Source: Lachnospiraceae bacterium (lineage in GTDB: Bacteria > Bacillota_A > Clostridia > Lachnospirales > Lachnospiraceae). From it: a stretch of DNA of 13,913 nucleotides. The notes below the pieces were generated by a model. The model made no database searches. It was not told where the DNA came from and saw only the letters and a list, made by a program, of their open reading frames with translations. This document shows positions 1-7,747 of the stretch, one piece after another. The DNA is taken from positions 1 through 13,913 of the forward strand of contig DMAZ01000004.1 of NCBI GenBank assembly GCA_003446335.1. The letters are read 5' to 3'. Made by a program: the position numbers and the translations under genes. Numbering within the stretch: position 1 is the stretch's first letter; each line of letters begins with the position of its first letter.

Positions 1-1569
1 GATTACGATATGATCGCCGGGCATAAGATCATTGTTAAGCGCGCAAAGGACGGTGATGTCTTTACAACGCTTGACGGTCAGGAACGTCACCTCGATCACG
101 ATGTCATCATGATCTGTGATGCCGAAAAAGAAGTCGGAATCGGCGGTATCATGGGCGGTGAGAATTCCATGATCACAGATAATGTAAAAACCGTTCTTTT
201 CGAGGCTGCCTGCTTTAACGGAACCAATATCCGTCTGTCCTCCAAGAGAATCGGTCTGCAGACAGATGCTTCTCAGAAGTTCGACAAGGGACTTGATCCG
301 AATACGGCAGAGGAAGCAATCAACCGTGCATGTGAACTCATGGAAGAGTTCGGAGCAGGTGAAGTTGTCGGCGGCATCGTAGATGTCTATGACGAGGTCC
401 GCAAGCCGAAGGAAGTGGCTTTTGAACCCGAGAAGATCAATGCTCTGCTCGGAACATCTTTCTCAGAAGAGGAGATGATTTCTTACTTTGAGGCAGTCGA
501 TCTCAGGTATGATGCGGAAAAACGTGCAGTAATCGTCCCGACATGGAGACAGGATGTCCTTCGCACATGTGATCTCGCCGAAGAAGTTGCCCGTTTCTAT
601 GGCTATGACAAGATCCCGATGACGCTGCCTTCCGGTTCGGCAACAGCCGGAAAGCTTCAGTTCGACATGAGAATCCTTGCCATCGCTCGTGAAATTGCTG
701 AAGATTGCGGCTTCTCACAGGGGTACTGCTATTCTTTCGAATCCAGGAAGGTTTTCGATAAGCTGAGACTGGATCCGGATGATTCGCTTCGCAACGCCAT
801 TGAGATCATGAATCCTCTCGGAGAAGATTTCTCTATCATGCGGACGACTTCCCTGAACGGAATCCTTACTTCTCTGGCTACTAATTATAATAGAAGAAAC
901 AAAAATGTCCGGCTCTATGAGCATGGTAATGTCTATATTCCGAAGGCTCTTCCGCTGACTGAGCTCCCGGACGAGCGTATGCGTCTCACACTCGGCATGT
1001 ACGGTGAAGGCGATTTCTTTGATATGAAGGGTGTCGTCCAGCTTCTGATGACCAAATTCGGTCTTCGGAAAAAAGCGGTGTATAAAGCAGATGTAAAACG
1101 GAATTATCTCCATCCCGGACGTCAGGCTCAGATCATCTACGAAGGGACCGTGATCGGTGAGATCGGCGAAGTACATCCGCTTGTATGCCAGAATTACGGC
1201 ATTGGGGAACGCACTTATATTGCCGTGCTTGATATGCCTGCTATTTTGCCTTATGCGACATTTGACCGCAAGTTCACGGGTATTGCCCGTTATCCGGCTG
1301 TAACACGTGACATCTCTATGATCGTTCCCCGCAGCATTACGGCTGCAGAGATCGAAGCCGTTCTCGAACAGAGAGGCGGAAAGCTTCTTGAAAGCTATAA
1401 TCTTTTCGATATTTATGAGGGTCCCGGAATTCTGCCCGGCTATAAGTCTGTCGCATACAGTCTGGTCTTCAGGCATAAAGATAAGACCATGGAGGAGAGT
1501 GAGATCGTCTCCGCTATGAATAAGATCCTAAACGGTCTGAACGGCATCGGAATTGAACTCAGAAAGTAA
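1..1569 (+). CDS. pheT: Phenylalanine-tRNA ligase beta subunit, 3' part (5' end cut by window)
   Basis: This subunit pairs with PheS in an alpha2beta2 cytosolic enzyme that charges tRNA-Phe. The reading frame is open from base 1 (Asp-Tyr-Asp before the first Met at base 10), so the gene starts outside the window. About 522 residues are visible of the roughly 800 usual for bacterial PheT, so the N-terminal tRNA-binding part is missing. In order I see the end of the B3/4 editing domain (VGIGGIMGGENS, then QTDASQKFDKGLDP, about residues 40-100), the B5 domain (about 135-210, with VPTWRQDV and DLAEEVARFYGYDKIP), the catalytic-like core (about 220-420, with HPGRQAQI), and a C-terminal FDX-ACB anticodon-binding domain (about 425-520, RYPAVTRDISMIV and a GYKSVAYSL strand). 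No terminator separates it from queA 44 bases downstream, so the two are probably co-transcribed. Identification is firm. Confidence 0.97.
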   Translation, partial: DYDMIAGHKIIVKRAKDGDVFTTLDGQERHLDHDVIMICDAEKEVGIGGIMGGENSMITDNVKTVLFEAACFNGTNIRLSSKRIGLQTDASQKFDKGLDPNTAEEAINRACELMEEFGAGEVVGGIVDVYDEVRKPKEVAFEPEKINALLGTSFSEEEMISYFEAVDLRYDAEKRAVIVPTWRQDVLRTCDLAEEVARFYGYDKIPMTLPSGSATAGKLQFDMRILAIAREIAEDCGFSQGYCYSFESRKVFDKLRLDPDDSLRNAIEIMNPLGEDFSIMRTTSLNGILTSLATNYNRRNKNVRLYEHGNVYIPKALPLTELPDERMRLTLGMYGEGDFFDMKGVVQLLMTKFGLRKKAVYKADVKRNYLHPGRQAQIIYEGTVIGEIGEVHPLVCQNYGIGERTYIAVLDMPAILPYATFDRKFTGIARYPAVTRDISMIVPRSITAAEIEAVLEQRGGKLLESYNLFDIYEGPGILPGYKSVAYSLVFRHKDKTMEESEIVSAMNKILNGLNGIGIELRK

Positions 1570-1613
1570 AAATCGTAAAAAGAGACTGAAGTTGACTTTT
1601 CTGAAGGAGATTT

Positions 1614-2672
1614 ATGAAAACATCGGATTTTTATTATGATCTTCCGGAAGAACTGATCGCACAGGATCCGCTTAAAGACCGCTCTTCGTCAAGGCTCCTT
1701 TTTATGGACCGGGAGAGCGGTGAAATTACACACGGTGTTTTCACGGACATAAGGAACTATCTTTCGCCGGGGGATACGCTTGTTATCAACGATACCAGAG
1801 TCATTCCTGCGCGTCTGTACGGCGTAAGAGAGGGGACAATGGGTAAAGTAGAGATCCTCCTTCTTGTCCGTAAATCGGCAGATACCTGGGAAACACTGGT
1901 GAAGCCGGGTAAAAAGTGCAGAATCGGTACAAAAATTCTTTTCGGAAGTCCGGACGGCAGCCCGGAGAAAGCGCCCCTGATCGGTGAAGTTGTGGATATT
2001 CTCGAGGAAGGTAATCGACTTATACGGTTTTCTTATGAGGGGATATTCGAAGAGGTGCTTGACTCGCTCGGTGAGATGCCTCTGCCGCCTTATATCCACC
2101 ATAAACTGGAAGACAGGACACGTTATAACACGGTCTATGCCAAGCATGACGGTTCTGCAGCCGCCCCTACTGCCGGTCTTCATTTTACGAAGGAGCTGCT
2201 GGAAGAAATTCAGCGTATGGGCGTCAACATTGCCCATGTCACTCTTCATGTCGGACTCGGAACATTTCGTCCCGTCAAGTCGGATAAAATAGAAGAGCAT
2301 CATATGCACTCGGAATACTATATCGTTTCCGAAGAGACGGCTGAACTTGTCAATCGCACAAGAGAAAGCGGACACAGGGTTATCTGCGTCGGAACGACAT
2401 CCTGCAGAACAATCGAATCTGCTGCCGTATCGGACGGAGAAGGCGGCTATAAGCTTGCCGCAAAAAGCGGATGGACCCAGATTTTCATTTATCCGGGTTA
2501 TACATTCAAGCTGATGCAGGGTCTTATTACGAATTTCCATTTACCGGAATCTACGCTGGTCATGCTGGTCTCAGCATTTGCGGGAAGGGAACATGTGCTT
2601 GCTGCCTATGAAGAGGCGGTGAAAGAACGATATCGGTTCTTCTCATTTGGAGATGCGATGCTGATCTTGTGA
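1614..2672 (+). CDS. queA: S-adenosylmethionine:tRNA ribosyltransferase-isomerase
   Basis: QueA transfers and rearranges the ribosyl part of S-adenosylmethionine onto 7-aminomethyl-7-deazaguanine at tRNA wobble position 34, giving epoxyqueuosine, the penultimate step of queuosine synthesis. The 352 residues match the usual length (about 340-350). Family motifs are present throughout: the N-terminal [28 protein letters not shown] near residue 60, [22 protein letters not shown] near residue 210, [10 protein letters not shown], and the C-terminal [19 protein letters not shown]. The ATG is preceded by AAGGAG at 1604-1609. The gene follows pheT closely, which fits a tRNA-related transcription unit, and is followed by a hairpin terminator at 2738-2766. 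No other queuosine gene is in the window. Nothing looks damaged. Confidence 0.97.
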   Translation: MKTSDFYYDLPEELIAQDPLKDRSSSRLLFMDRESGEITHGVFTDIRNYLSPGDTLVINDTRVIPARLYGVREGTMGKVEILLLVRKSADTWETLVKPGKKCRIGTKILFGSPDGSPEKAPLIGEVVDILEEGNRLIRFSYEGIFEEVLDSLGEMPLPPYIHHKLEDRTRYNTVYAKHDGSAAAPTAGLHFTKELLEEIQRMGVNIAHVTLHVGLGTFRPVKSDKIEEHHMHSEYYIVSEETAELVNRTRESGHRVICVGTTSCRTIESAAVSDGEGGYKLAAKSGWTQIFIYPGYTFKLMQGLITNFHLPESTLVMLVSAFAGREHVLAAYEEAVKERYRFFSFGDAMLIL

Positions 2673-2737
2673 ATACTGAAAAAATTCAGAAAAAACTATC
2701 TGTAATCAATCGTATGATCAAAGATACATGACTGCAT

Positions 2738-2766
2738 AAAAGGTCGGGACTGCTCCCGACCTTTTT
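2738..2766. terminator. Bidirectional intrinsic terminator between queA and aroA
   Basis: The arms GGTCGGGA (2742-2749) and TCCCGACC (2754-2761) are perfect complements around a four-base loop. They are flanked by A residues on the left and a T run (2762-2766) on the right. This suits rho-independent termination of the pheT-queA transcript, and the A run on the left would serve as a T run for the convergent aroA transcript on the minus strand. Confidence 0.9.
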
Positions 2767-2792
2767 CGTATCAAAAATGTGTTCATCAGATT

Positions 2793-4166
2793 TCAGAACG
2801 AATTCGTCAGCATCGCAAGATCATGATAGAACATCGGATAGGATATTTTTACGCAGTCCGTGTTCGTAATTGTCATCTGCGTATCGGATATCAGACCGGC
2901 TATGGAAAAGGCCATCGCAAGTCTGTGATCACCAAGCGGATCGACCGTCGTTCCGTTAAAGAATCCGAGCCGGCCGGGAGAGCGCTTTGCACGCTGCCTT
3001 TTTCCTCCTGCGCCGTGAATGATCATTCCATCAGGAGTCTCTTCGACATTTACATTCATATTGCGGAGATTTTCGACAATCGCGCCCAGGCGGTCAGATT
3101 CTTTGACCCGCAGTTCAGCCGCGTCGTAGATCGCCGTATCTCCCTCCGCGCAGGCTGCCATGATGGCAATGATCGGAAGCTCATCAATAAGAAGAGGAAT
3201 CAGGGCTCCGCCGATATTCGTTCCTTTCAGCTTCGAGGACTTCACTGTGATATCCGCGACCGGTTCACGTCCTTCCATTCGAACATTGCTTGTTGTTACA
3301 CTTCCCCCCATCGCTTTTGCTACCCGGAGGATACCATCCCTGGTCTCATTGATACCGACCCCCAGAAGATGTATTTCCGATTTCGGGACGAGGAGAGCGG
3401 CAGCGATAAAATAGGCAGCAGACGAGATATCGCCGGGAACCGTGATCTTCTGGCCTCTCAGATTCGTTCCCGGGTATACAATAGCCCCGGGATACATCGT
3501 AAGGGGATCCACTTTGGTCTTTATATTCCCTCCGAAAGCAGAGAGCATAAGTTCTGTGTGATTTCTTGATCTGGCAGGCTCAAGGTAAGTTGTAGGTCCG
3601 TCAGCGTAAAGACCTGCAAGCAACACACAGGATTTGACCTGGGCAGAAGCGACATTGCTTGTAAAATGAACAGGTTTCAGATTCCCTCCATGGATGGAGA
3701 GGGGGAGACAGAAGTTTTTGTTTTCCGAAGTAATGTCGCAGCCCATCTGTGTGAGCGGATCCATGATCCTTTTCATGGGACGTCGTTTAAGAGAGCTGTC
3801 CCCTGTTATATACGAATCGAAATCCTGACCTGCAAGAATGCCGGACAGCAGACGGACAGTCGTTCCGCTGTTCATGGCATTCAGTGGAGTTTCCGGCTTC
3901 CTGAGTCCATGAAGACCGTTCCCGTGTATAACGAGAACAGACTGCGTTTCTCCTGTGTACAGGTCATCTTCCCTGATTTCCTCGATTTTTATTCCCATGC
4001 TTCTAAAGCAGTTGATCGTGGCAAGACAGTCCGCGCTCTTTAGAAATCCGCGCACTTCAGTCGTTCCGTTCGCAATGGCTCCGAGCATAACGGACCGGTG
4101 AGAGACAGACTTATCTCCCGGAACACGAAGATCTCCGCGGAGTGATTTAGCTACTGGTATTTTCAT
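2793..4166 (-). CDS. aroA: 3-phosphoshikimate 1-carboxyvinyltransferase (EPSP synthase)
   Basis: The enzyme joins shikimate 3-phosphate and phosphoenolpyruvate to make EPSP, the sixth step of the shikimate pathway. At 457 residues it is somewhat longer than the usual 427-445. Visible signatures are VPGDKSVSHRS (15-25, shikimate-phosphate and PEP contacts), MNSGTTVRLLSG (98-109), LKRRPMKR (126-133), SAQVKS (174-179), SRNHTELML (200-208), the catalytic Asp in IDELP (327-331), LRVKESDR (352-359) and LGDHRLAM (411-418). The NSGTTVRLL form, with Leu where the E. coli-type motif has Pro, is like Gram-positive enzymes as I recall them. Residues about 388-405 form a basic insertion before the GDHR loop. 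The ATG follows AGGAG at a five-base spacing. The gene lies 27 bases downstream of tyrA on the same strand and is presumably co-transcribed with it. Confidence 0.96.
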   Translation of the reverse strand: MKIPVAKSLRGDLRVPGDKSVSHRSVMLGAIANGTTEVRGFLKSADCLATINCFRSMGIKIEEIREDDLYTGETQSVLVIHGNGLHGLRKPETPLNAMNSGTTVRLLSGILAGQDFDSYITGDSSLKRRPMKRIMDPLTQMGCDITSENKNFCLPLSIHGGNLKPVHFTSNVASAQVKSCVLLAGLYADGPTTYLEPARSRNHTELMLSAFGGNIKTKVDPLTMYPGAIVYPGTNLRGQKITVPGDISSAAYFIAAALLVPKSEIHLLGVGINETRDGILRVAKAMGGSVTTSNVRMEGREPVADITVKSSKLKGTNIGGALIPLLIDELPIIAIMAACAEGDTAIYDAAELRVKESDRLGAIVENLRNMNVNVEETPDGMIIHGAGGKRQRAKRSPGRLGFFNGTTVDPLGDHRLAMAFSIAGLISDTQMTITNTDCVKISYPMFYHDLAMLTNSF

Positions 4167-4193
4167 AGATTCTCCTGTAAATGTTGGTTCTTA

Positions 4194-5288
4194 TCAGTCG
4201 TGGTAAATCGTATATCCTCTGTTGCCGAGCAGGCTTATGGCCTTTAACATGGACTCTTCATTATAAAAAACAATTCTGAGAACACCCTGTTCAAATTCAC
4301 GGTTATGAACAATACCTATGTTCTTAATGGAGATAGCATTAACGGCGAGTATAGTAGCTACCGTAGCAATGCTGCCTGCCTCATCGATCAGATCCAGATA
4401 GATACGGAATTCGCGAAGGACGGAGCCGGCCTTCGTATCAAAGCTGTCTCTGTAATCCTTGCAGTCTGAAAATATATGAAGAAGTTTTTCGGCATCCTCA
4501 TTGCCCACAGCATGCCTGTAATCCAGAAGTTTTGCGATATATTTATCGAGCATATAGCAGATATTGTCCGGATTCGAAAGACAGATTTCCTGCCACATCT
4601 GAGGTGACGAGGATGAAATCCGGGTGATATCCCGGAATCCGCCGGCTGCTATCGTGCGCATATATTCTTCCGGTCCGTCCAGATCATGGACCAGGTTGAC
4701 TAAAGAAGCGGAGATGACGTGCGGAAGATGGCTGATGGCTGCAGTCACCTTATCATGCTCTCTGTAATCCATGATCAGGGGTAAAGCCCCGATGGATTCA
4801 AGCATTTCTTTCATCCCCTTTATTTTCTCTTTTGGAACACCTGCAGAAGGAGTCATAATATACCAGGCGTTCTCAACCAGTCTGTCAGAAGCATTGGTGT
4901 AGCCTGTTTTTTCAGATCCGGCCATAGGATGTCCGCCTATAAAACGGTCGGTAAGTCCCCGCTCTTCGATATATCTGTGTATCTCCCCTTTTACGGAGCC
5001 GACATCGGTAAGTATGGTCCCCGGTCTGACGAGCTCCGTAAGACGATCCATGAACTGCAGCGCCGTCACAACAGGAACGCAGAGAAATATAATATCACAT
5101 CCGGAAAAAGCCTCGAGGCTTTCATCGGAAGCAATACTCACGGTTCCGTCACGAACTGCCATATCCAATACTTCATGATTACGATTATATGCCGTTATAG
5201 TAAGATCCGGATATACGCGGCGCAATGCTTTTGCGACAGATCCGCCTATAAGGCCCAGGCCGATAAAGCCGATATTTTCAAAAGTCAA
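4194..5288 (-). CDS. tyrA: Prephenate dehydrogenase with C-terminal ACT domain (TTG start)
   Basis: TyrA oxidatively decarboxylates prephenate to 4-hydroxyphenylpyruvate with NAD(P)+, committing flux to tyrosine. The protein has 364 residues, typical of the Bacillus-type enzyme without a chorismate mutase domain. An N-terminal Rossmann fold carries GLGLIGGS (10-17). GGHPMAGSEKTGY (118-130) and AAISHLPHVIS (183-193) hold conserved active-site histidines, and GGFRDITRIS (216-225) follows. Residues about 297-364 read as an ACT domain, which in relatives senses tyrosine for feedback inhibition. The only plausible start is TTG at 5288-5286: an in-frame TGA lies three codons upstream, and a later start would remove the nucleotide-binding strand. 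AGGGA at 5298-5302 stands nine bases ahead. It is the first gene of a tyrA-aroA unit read leftward. Confidence 0.96.
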   Translation of the reverse strand: MTFENIGFIGLGLIGGSVAKALRRVYPDLTITAYNRNHEVLDMAVRDGTVSIASDESLEAFSGCDIIFLCVPVVTALQFMDRLTELVRPGTILTDVGSVKGEIHRYIEERGLTDRFIGGHPMAGSEKTGYTNASDRLVENAWYIMTPSAGVPKEKIKGMKEMLESIGALPLIMDYREHDKVTAAISHLPHVISASLVNLVHDLDGPEEYMRTIAAGGFRDITRISSSSPQMWQEICLSNPDNICYMLDKYIAKLLDYRHAVGNEDAEKLLHIFSDCKDYRDSFDTKAGSVLREFRIYLDLIDEAGSIATVATILAVNAISIKNIGIVHNREFEQGVLRIVFYNEESMLKAISLLGNRGYTIYHD

Positions 5289-5298
5289 ATCCGATCAT
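5278..5298 (-). other. Possible six-codon upstream ORF overlapping the tyrA start
   Basis: On the minus strand an ATG at 5298-5296 begins ATG-ATC-GGA-TTT-GAC-TTT-TGA (Met-Ile-Gly-Phe-Asp-Phe). It is preceded by GAAAGG (5304-5309) at a five-base spacing, and it overlaps the TTG start of tyrA in another frame. Two of its six codons are Phe. It could be chance. If translated, it would compete with or couple to tyrA initiation. Confidence 0.25.
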
Positions 5299-5333
5299 CC
5301 CTGCCTTTCAATAGAGCTTTTTTATGCATAATA

Positions 5334-5373
5334 TTTACGGAATGAATGACCAACAGGCACTTCATTCCGTAAA
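5334..5373. repeat. 13-bp perfect inverted repeat in the tyrA leader
   Basis: TTTACGGAATGAA (5334-5346) and its exact reverse complement (5361-5373) flank a 14-base spacer. The element lies about 45 bases upstream of the tyrA start. It has no convincing T run directly after either arm, so it is not an obvious terminator. It could be an RNA hairpin in the tyrA leader or a protein-binding site. I see no T-box consensus around it. Confidence 0.6.
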
Positions 5374-5385
5374 ATGCCATGTACA

Positions 5386-5394
5386 ATATTACCA
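5386..5394 (-). promoter_or_regulatory. Weak candidate extended -10 for tyrA-aroA
   Basis: On the minus strand TGG-TAATAT forms an extended -10-like element about 100 bases upstream of tyrA, but no acceptable -35 hexamer sits 16-18 bases ahead of it. If it is used, the 5334-5373 inverted repeat would lie within the transcribed leader. This is a tentative call only. Confidence 0.25.
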
Positions 5395-5439
5395 AATTAA
5401 TCGGATGAAGAAAAGTGCATGGCTGAAATTTAGTGCTTT

Positions 5440-5472
5440 AAAGCGCAAAAAACATGCAAATAACATGCAAAT
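5440..5472. repeat. Tandem 11-bp repeats in the tyrA/EF-G control region
   Basis: AACATGCAAAT occurs twice, exactly abutting (5451-5461 and 5462-5472). A degenerate third unit (5440-5450, 7 of 11 matches) precedes it in phase. The period of about one DNA helical turn and the place between two divergent genes suggest a multi-site binding element, possibly for a regulator. No known operator is recognised. The palindrome GCTTTAAAGC (5435-5444) overlaps the left edge. Confidence 0.55.
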
Positions 5473-5518
5473 TATTATTTTTTTGAGCTCCATTCCCGGG
5501 TTTTAAGGGCAATCGCAC

Positions 5519-5547
5519 TTGAATAATAAGATAAACTCTAGTAAAAT
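5519..5547 (+). promoter_or_regulatory. Sigma-A-type promoter of the EF-G paralog gene
   Basis: TTGAAT (5519-5524) and TAAAAT (5542-5547) are separated by exactly 17 bases and match the -35 and -10 consensus at 4 and 5 of 6 positions. Transcription would begin near 5554, giving a leader of only about 20 bases. The leader holds the ribosome binding site GGGAGG (5566-5571), five bases before the ATG at 5577. Confidence 0.7.
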
Positions 5548-5576
5548 ATCTGCATAATTGTTTTTGGGAGGTTATC

Positions 5577-7670
5577 ATGAACGTTTATACTAGTGACAGA
5601 ATCCGTAACGTCGTATTACTTGGTCACGGCGGATCGGGTAAGACAACCCTTACAGAAGCTATGGCTTATCTCTCCGGCATCACGAACCGTATGGGTAATG
5701 TGACGGACGGTAATACCATCAGTGACTATGATAAGGAGGAAATCAGGAGAAAGTTCTCGATCGGAGCTTCAGTTGTTCCGATTGAATGGAATAAAGTAAA
5801 AGTCAACATACTCGATACACCGGGTTATTTTGATTTCGTCGGTGAAGTAGAGCAGGCTGTAAGCGTTGCTGACGCTGCTATTATTCTGGTCTCCGGAAAA
5901 GACGGTATTCAGGTCGGTACAGAGAAGGCATGGGAACTCTGTGAAGAAAGAAATCTTCCGCGCATGTTCTTTGTCACCGAGATGGATAATGATGATGTTT
6001 CTTATCGTACGATCGTTGAACAGCTTCAGGAGCTTTACGGAAAGAAAGTTGCTCCTATCCATATGCCGATCCGTGAAGACGGAAAATTCGTCGGATATGT
6101 AAGCATCGTAAAGCAGAGCGGAAGAAAGTTCGTCAACAAGCAGGATAAGGTAGAATGCCCGGTACCGGACTATCTGGAAGAGTATCTTGAGAACTATCAT
6201 GAGTCTCTGATGGAATCCGTTGCGGAAACATCCGAGGAATTCATGGATCGTTATTTCAGCGGCGAAGAATTCTCCGAAAAAGAAGTGGCAGCCGCTCTTG
6301 CTACCAATATCCGCGACTGCTCGATCGTTCCGGTCAGCATGGGTGCCGCGATCAATCTGCATGGTATTGCGAACCTTCTCGATGATATCGTAGAAATGTT
6401 CCCGAATCCGACCCAGAGACAGATCAACGGTATCAACCAGAAGAATAATGAGATCTTCGAAGCGAATTATGATTTCCAGAAGCAGAAGACAGCTTACGTA
6501 TGGAAGACGATCGCTGACCCGTTCATCGGCAAGTACAGCTTTATCAAGGTAAATTCCGGTGTTCTTAAATCGGATGATACACTTTACGATGTACAGAAGG
6601 AGAGCGATGTACGTCTCGGCAAGCTCTATATCATGACCGGCAATAAGTCCCAGGAAGTTCCGGAGCTTTTCGCAGGTGATATCGGAGCCCTTGCAAAACT
6701 CGGTGATGTGAATACAGGAGACTCCCTCTCATCCAAGGCAGCTCCGATTTCCTATCCGAAGGCACTTATCTCCACACCATATACTGTTAAGCGCTACAGA
6801 GCTGTTAAGAAGGGCGATGAAGATAAGGTCGCTTCCTCTCTCAGCAAGCTTGCGGCAGAAGATATCACATTCAAGACTGTTCTTGATTCCGCAAATCATC
6901 AGTCTCTGCTTTACGGTATCGGCGAACAGCAGCTTGAGGTAATCAAGAGCAAGTTGAAAGAGCGCTACAAAGTAGACATTGAACTTCTTGAGCCGAAGGT
7001 CGCTTTCCGTGAGACGATCCGCAAGAAATCCGATGTTGAAGGTAAGTACAAGAAGCAGACAGGCGGTCATGGTCAGTATGGTCATGTAAAGATGCGCTTC
7101 GAGCCGAGCGATGATCAGACAAAACCGTACGAGTTCGCAATCGAAGTAGTCGGCGGCGCTGTTCCGAAGAACTATTATCCGGCAGTTGAGAAGGGTCTTA
7201 CAGAAGCCGTAGCGAAGGGCCCGCTTGCTGCTTATCCGGTAGTCGGCGTTAAAGCGACTCTTTACGATGGATCCTATCATCCGGTAGACTCCTCCGAACA
7301 GGCATTCAAGACTGCTACACATATGGCATTCAAGGAAGGCTTCCTCAAAGCAGGTCCGGTTCTCCTTGAGCCGATCATCAGCCTGAAGGTCAAAGTAAGA
7401 GATAAATTTACCGGCGATGTTATGGGCGATCTGAATAAACGTCGCGGACGTGTTCTCGGAATGAATCCGGATCACAAGGGCAATACGATCATTGAGGCGG
7501 ACGTTCCGCAGAAGGAAATGGACGGATACGGAACAGTACTTCGCTCCATGACCGGTGGTCAGGGTGAATTCTCCTATGAATTCGCAAGATACGAGCAGGC
7601 TCCTGCAGATGTACAGGAGAAAGAGATCAAAGCTCGTGCAGATCAGCTTGCTGAAGGTTCGGACGACTGA
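5577..7670 (+). CDS. fusA: Elongation factor G paralog (EF-G-like translational GTPase with altered G motifs)
   Basis: The protein has the full EF-G layout in 697 residues: a GTPase domain (about 1-280), a beta-barrel domain II (about 305-390), domain III (about 400-472), domain IV (about 474-600, with QTGGHGQYGHV and the tip loop DGSYHPVDSSE at 564-574) and domain V (about 601-675). EF-G drives tRNA-mRNA translocation on the ribosome. The P-loop is intact (GHGGSGKTT, 16-24). The switch II motif reads DTPGYFDF (80-87) where canonical EF-G has DTPGHVDF, so the catalytic His is Tyr. The G4 motif is TEMD (134-137) instead of NKMD. The gene stands alone between its own promoter and a terminator, away from rpsL, rpsG or tuf, so it is probably a second EF-G-like gene (fusA2 type) rather than the main fusA. 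A ribosome role is likely; efficient GTP hydrolysis is doubtful. Confidence 0.9.
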   Translation: MNVYTSDRIRNVVLLGHGGSGKTTLTEAMAYLSGITNRMGNVTDGNTISDYDKEEIRRKFSIGASVVPIEWNKVKVNILDTPGYFDFVGEVEQAVSVADAAIILVSGKDGIQVGTEKAWELCEERNLPRMFFVTEMDNDDVSYRTIVEQLQELYGKKVAPIHMPIREDGKFVGYVSIVKQSGRKFVNKQDKVECPVPDYLEEYLENYHESLMESVAETSEEFMDRYFSGEEFSEKEVAAALATNIRDCSIVPVSMGAAINLHGIANLLDDIVEMFPNPTQRQINGINQKNNEIFEANYDFQKQKTAYVWKTIADPFIGKYSFIKVNSGVLKSDDTLYDVQKESDVRLGKLYIMTGNKSQEVPELFAGDIGALAKLGDVNTGDSLSSKAAPISYPKALISTPYTVKRYRAVKKGDEDKVASSLSKLAAEDITFKTVLDSANHQSLLYGIGEQQLEVIKSKLKERYKVDIELLEPKVAFRETIRKKSDVEGKYKKQTGGHGQYGHVKMRFEPSDDQTKPYEFAIEVVGGAVPKNYYPAVEKGLTEAVAKGPLAAYPVVGVKATLYDGSYHPVDSSEQAFKTATHMAFKEGFLKAGPVLLEPIISLKVKVRDKFTGDVMGDLNKRRGRVLGMNPDHKGNTIIEADVPQKEMDGYGTVLRSMTGGQGEFSYEFARYEQAPADVQEKEIKARADQLAEGSDD

Positions 7671-7690
7671 TCAACATAAAAGAGAAAAGA

Positions 7691-7728
7691 AAAGGCGGGG
7701 CAGTGATTCACTGTCCCGCTTCTTTTTT
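7691..7728. terminator. Bidirectional terminator between the EF-G paralog and prs
   Basis: The arms GCGGGGCAGTG (7695-7705) and CACTGTCCCGC (7709-7719) pair over 11 positions, with one G-T wobble, around a three-base loop. A T-rich tract (7720-7728) follows and a purine run precedes. It sits between two converging genes and suits termination in both directions. Confidence 0.88.
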
Positions 7729-7747
7729 CTTGTGTTAGATTTTAACT

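Noticed and set aside
715..1476. Long minus-strand open frame inside pheT (253 codons)
   Set aside because: It lies wholly opposite a clear PheT coding region, has no family motif, and has no credible ribosome binding site. It is a shadow of the coding strand, as are the similar frames opposite queA, aroA, the EF-G paralog, der and gpsA.
2678..2697. Small hairpin CTGAA-AAAA-TTCAG followed by an A run after queA
   Set aside because: The stem has only five AT-rich pairs and no T run on the plus strand; the strong GC hairpin at 2738-2766 is the better terminator.
5289..5430. T-box or other known aromatic amino acid riboswitch upstream of tyrA
   Set aside because: Read on the minus strand, I find neither the T-box consensus nor a terminator/antiterminator pair with a T run before the start codon.
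5577..7670. Tetracycline-resistance ribosomal protection protein (TetM-like)
   Set aside because: The protein keeps EF-G-like domain IV features (GGHGQYGHV, DGSYHPVDSSE) and lacks recognisable Tet(M)-type features; an EF-G paralog fits better.
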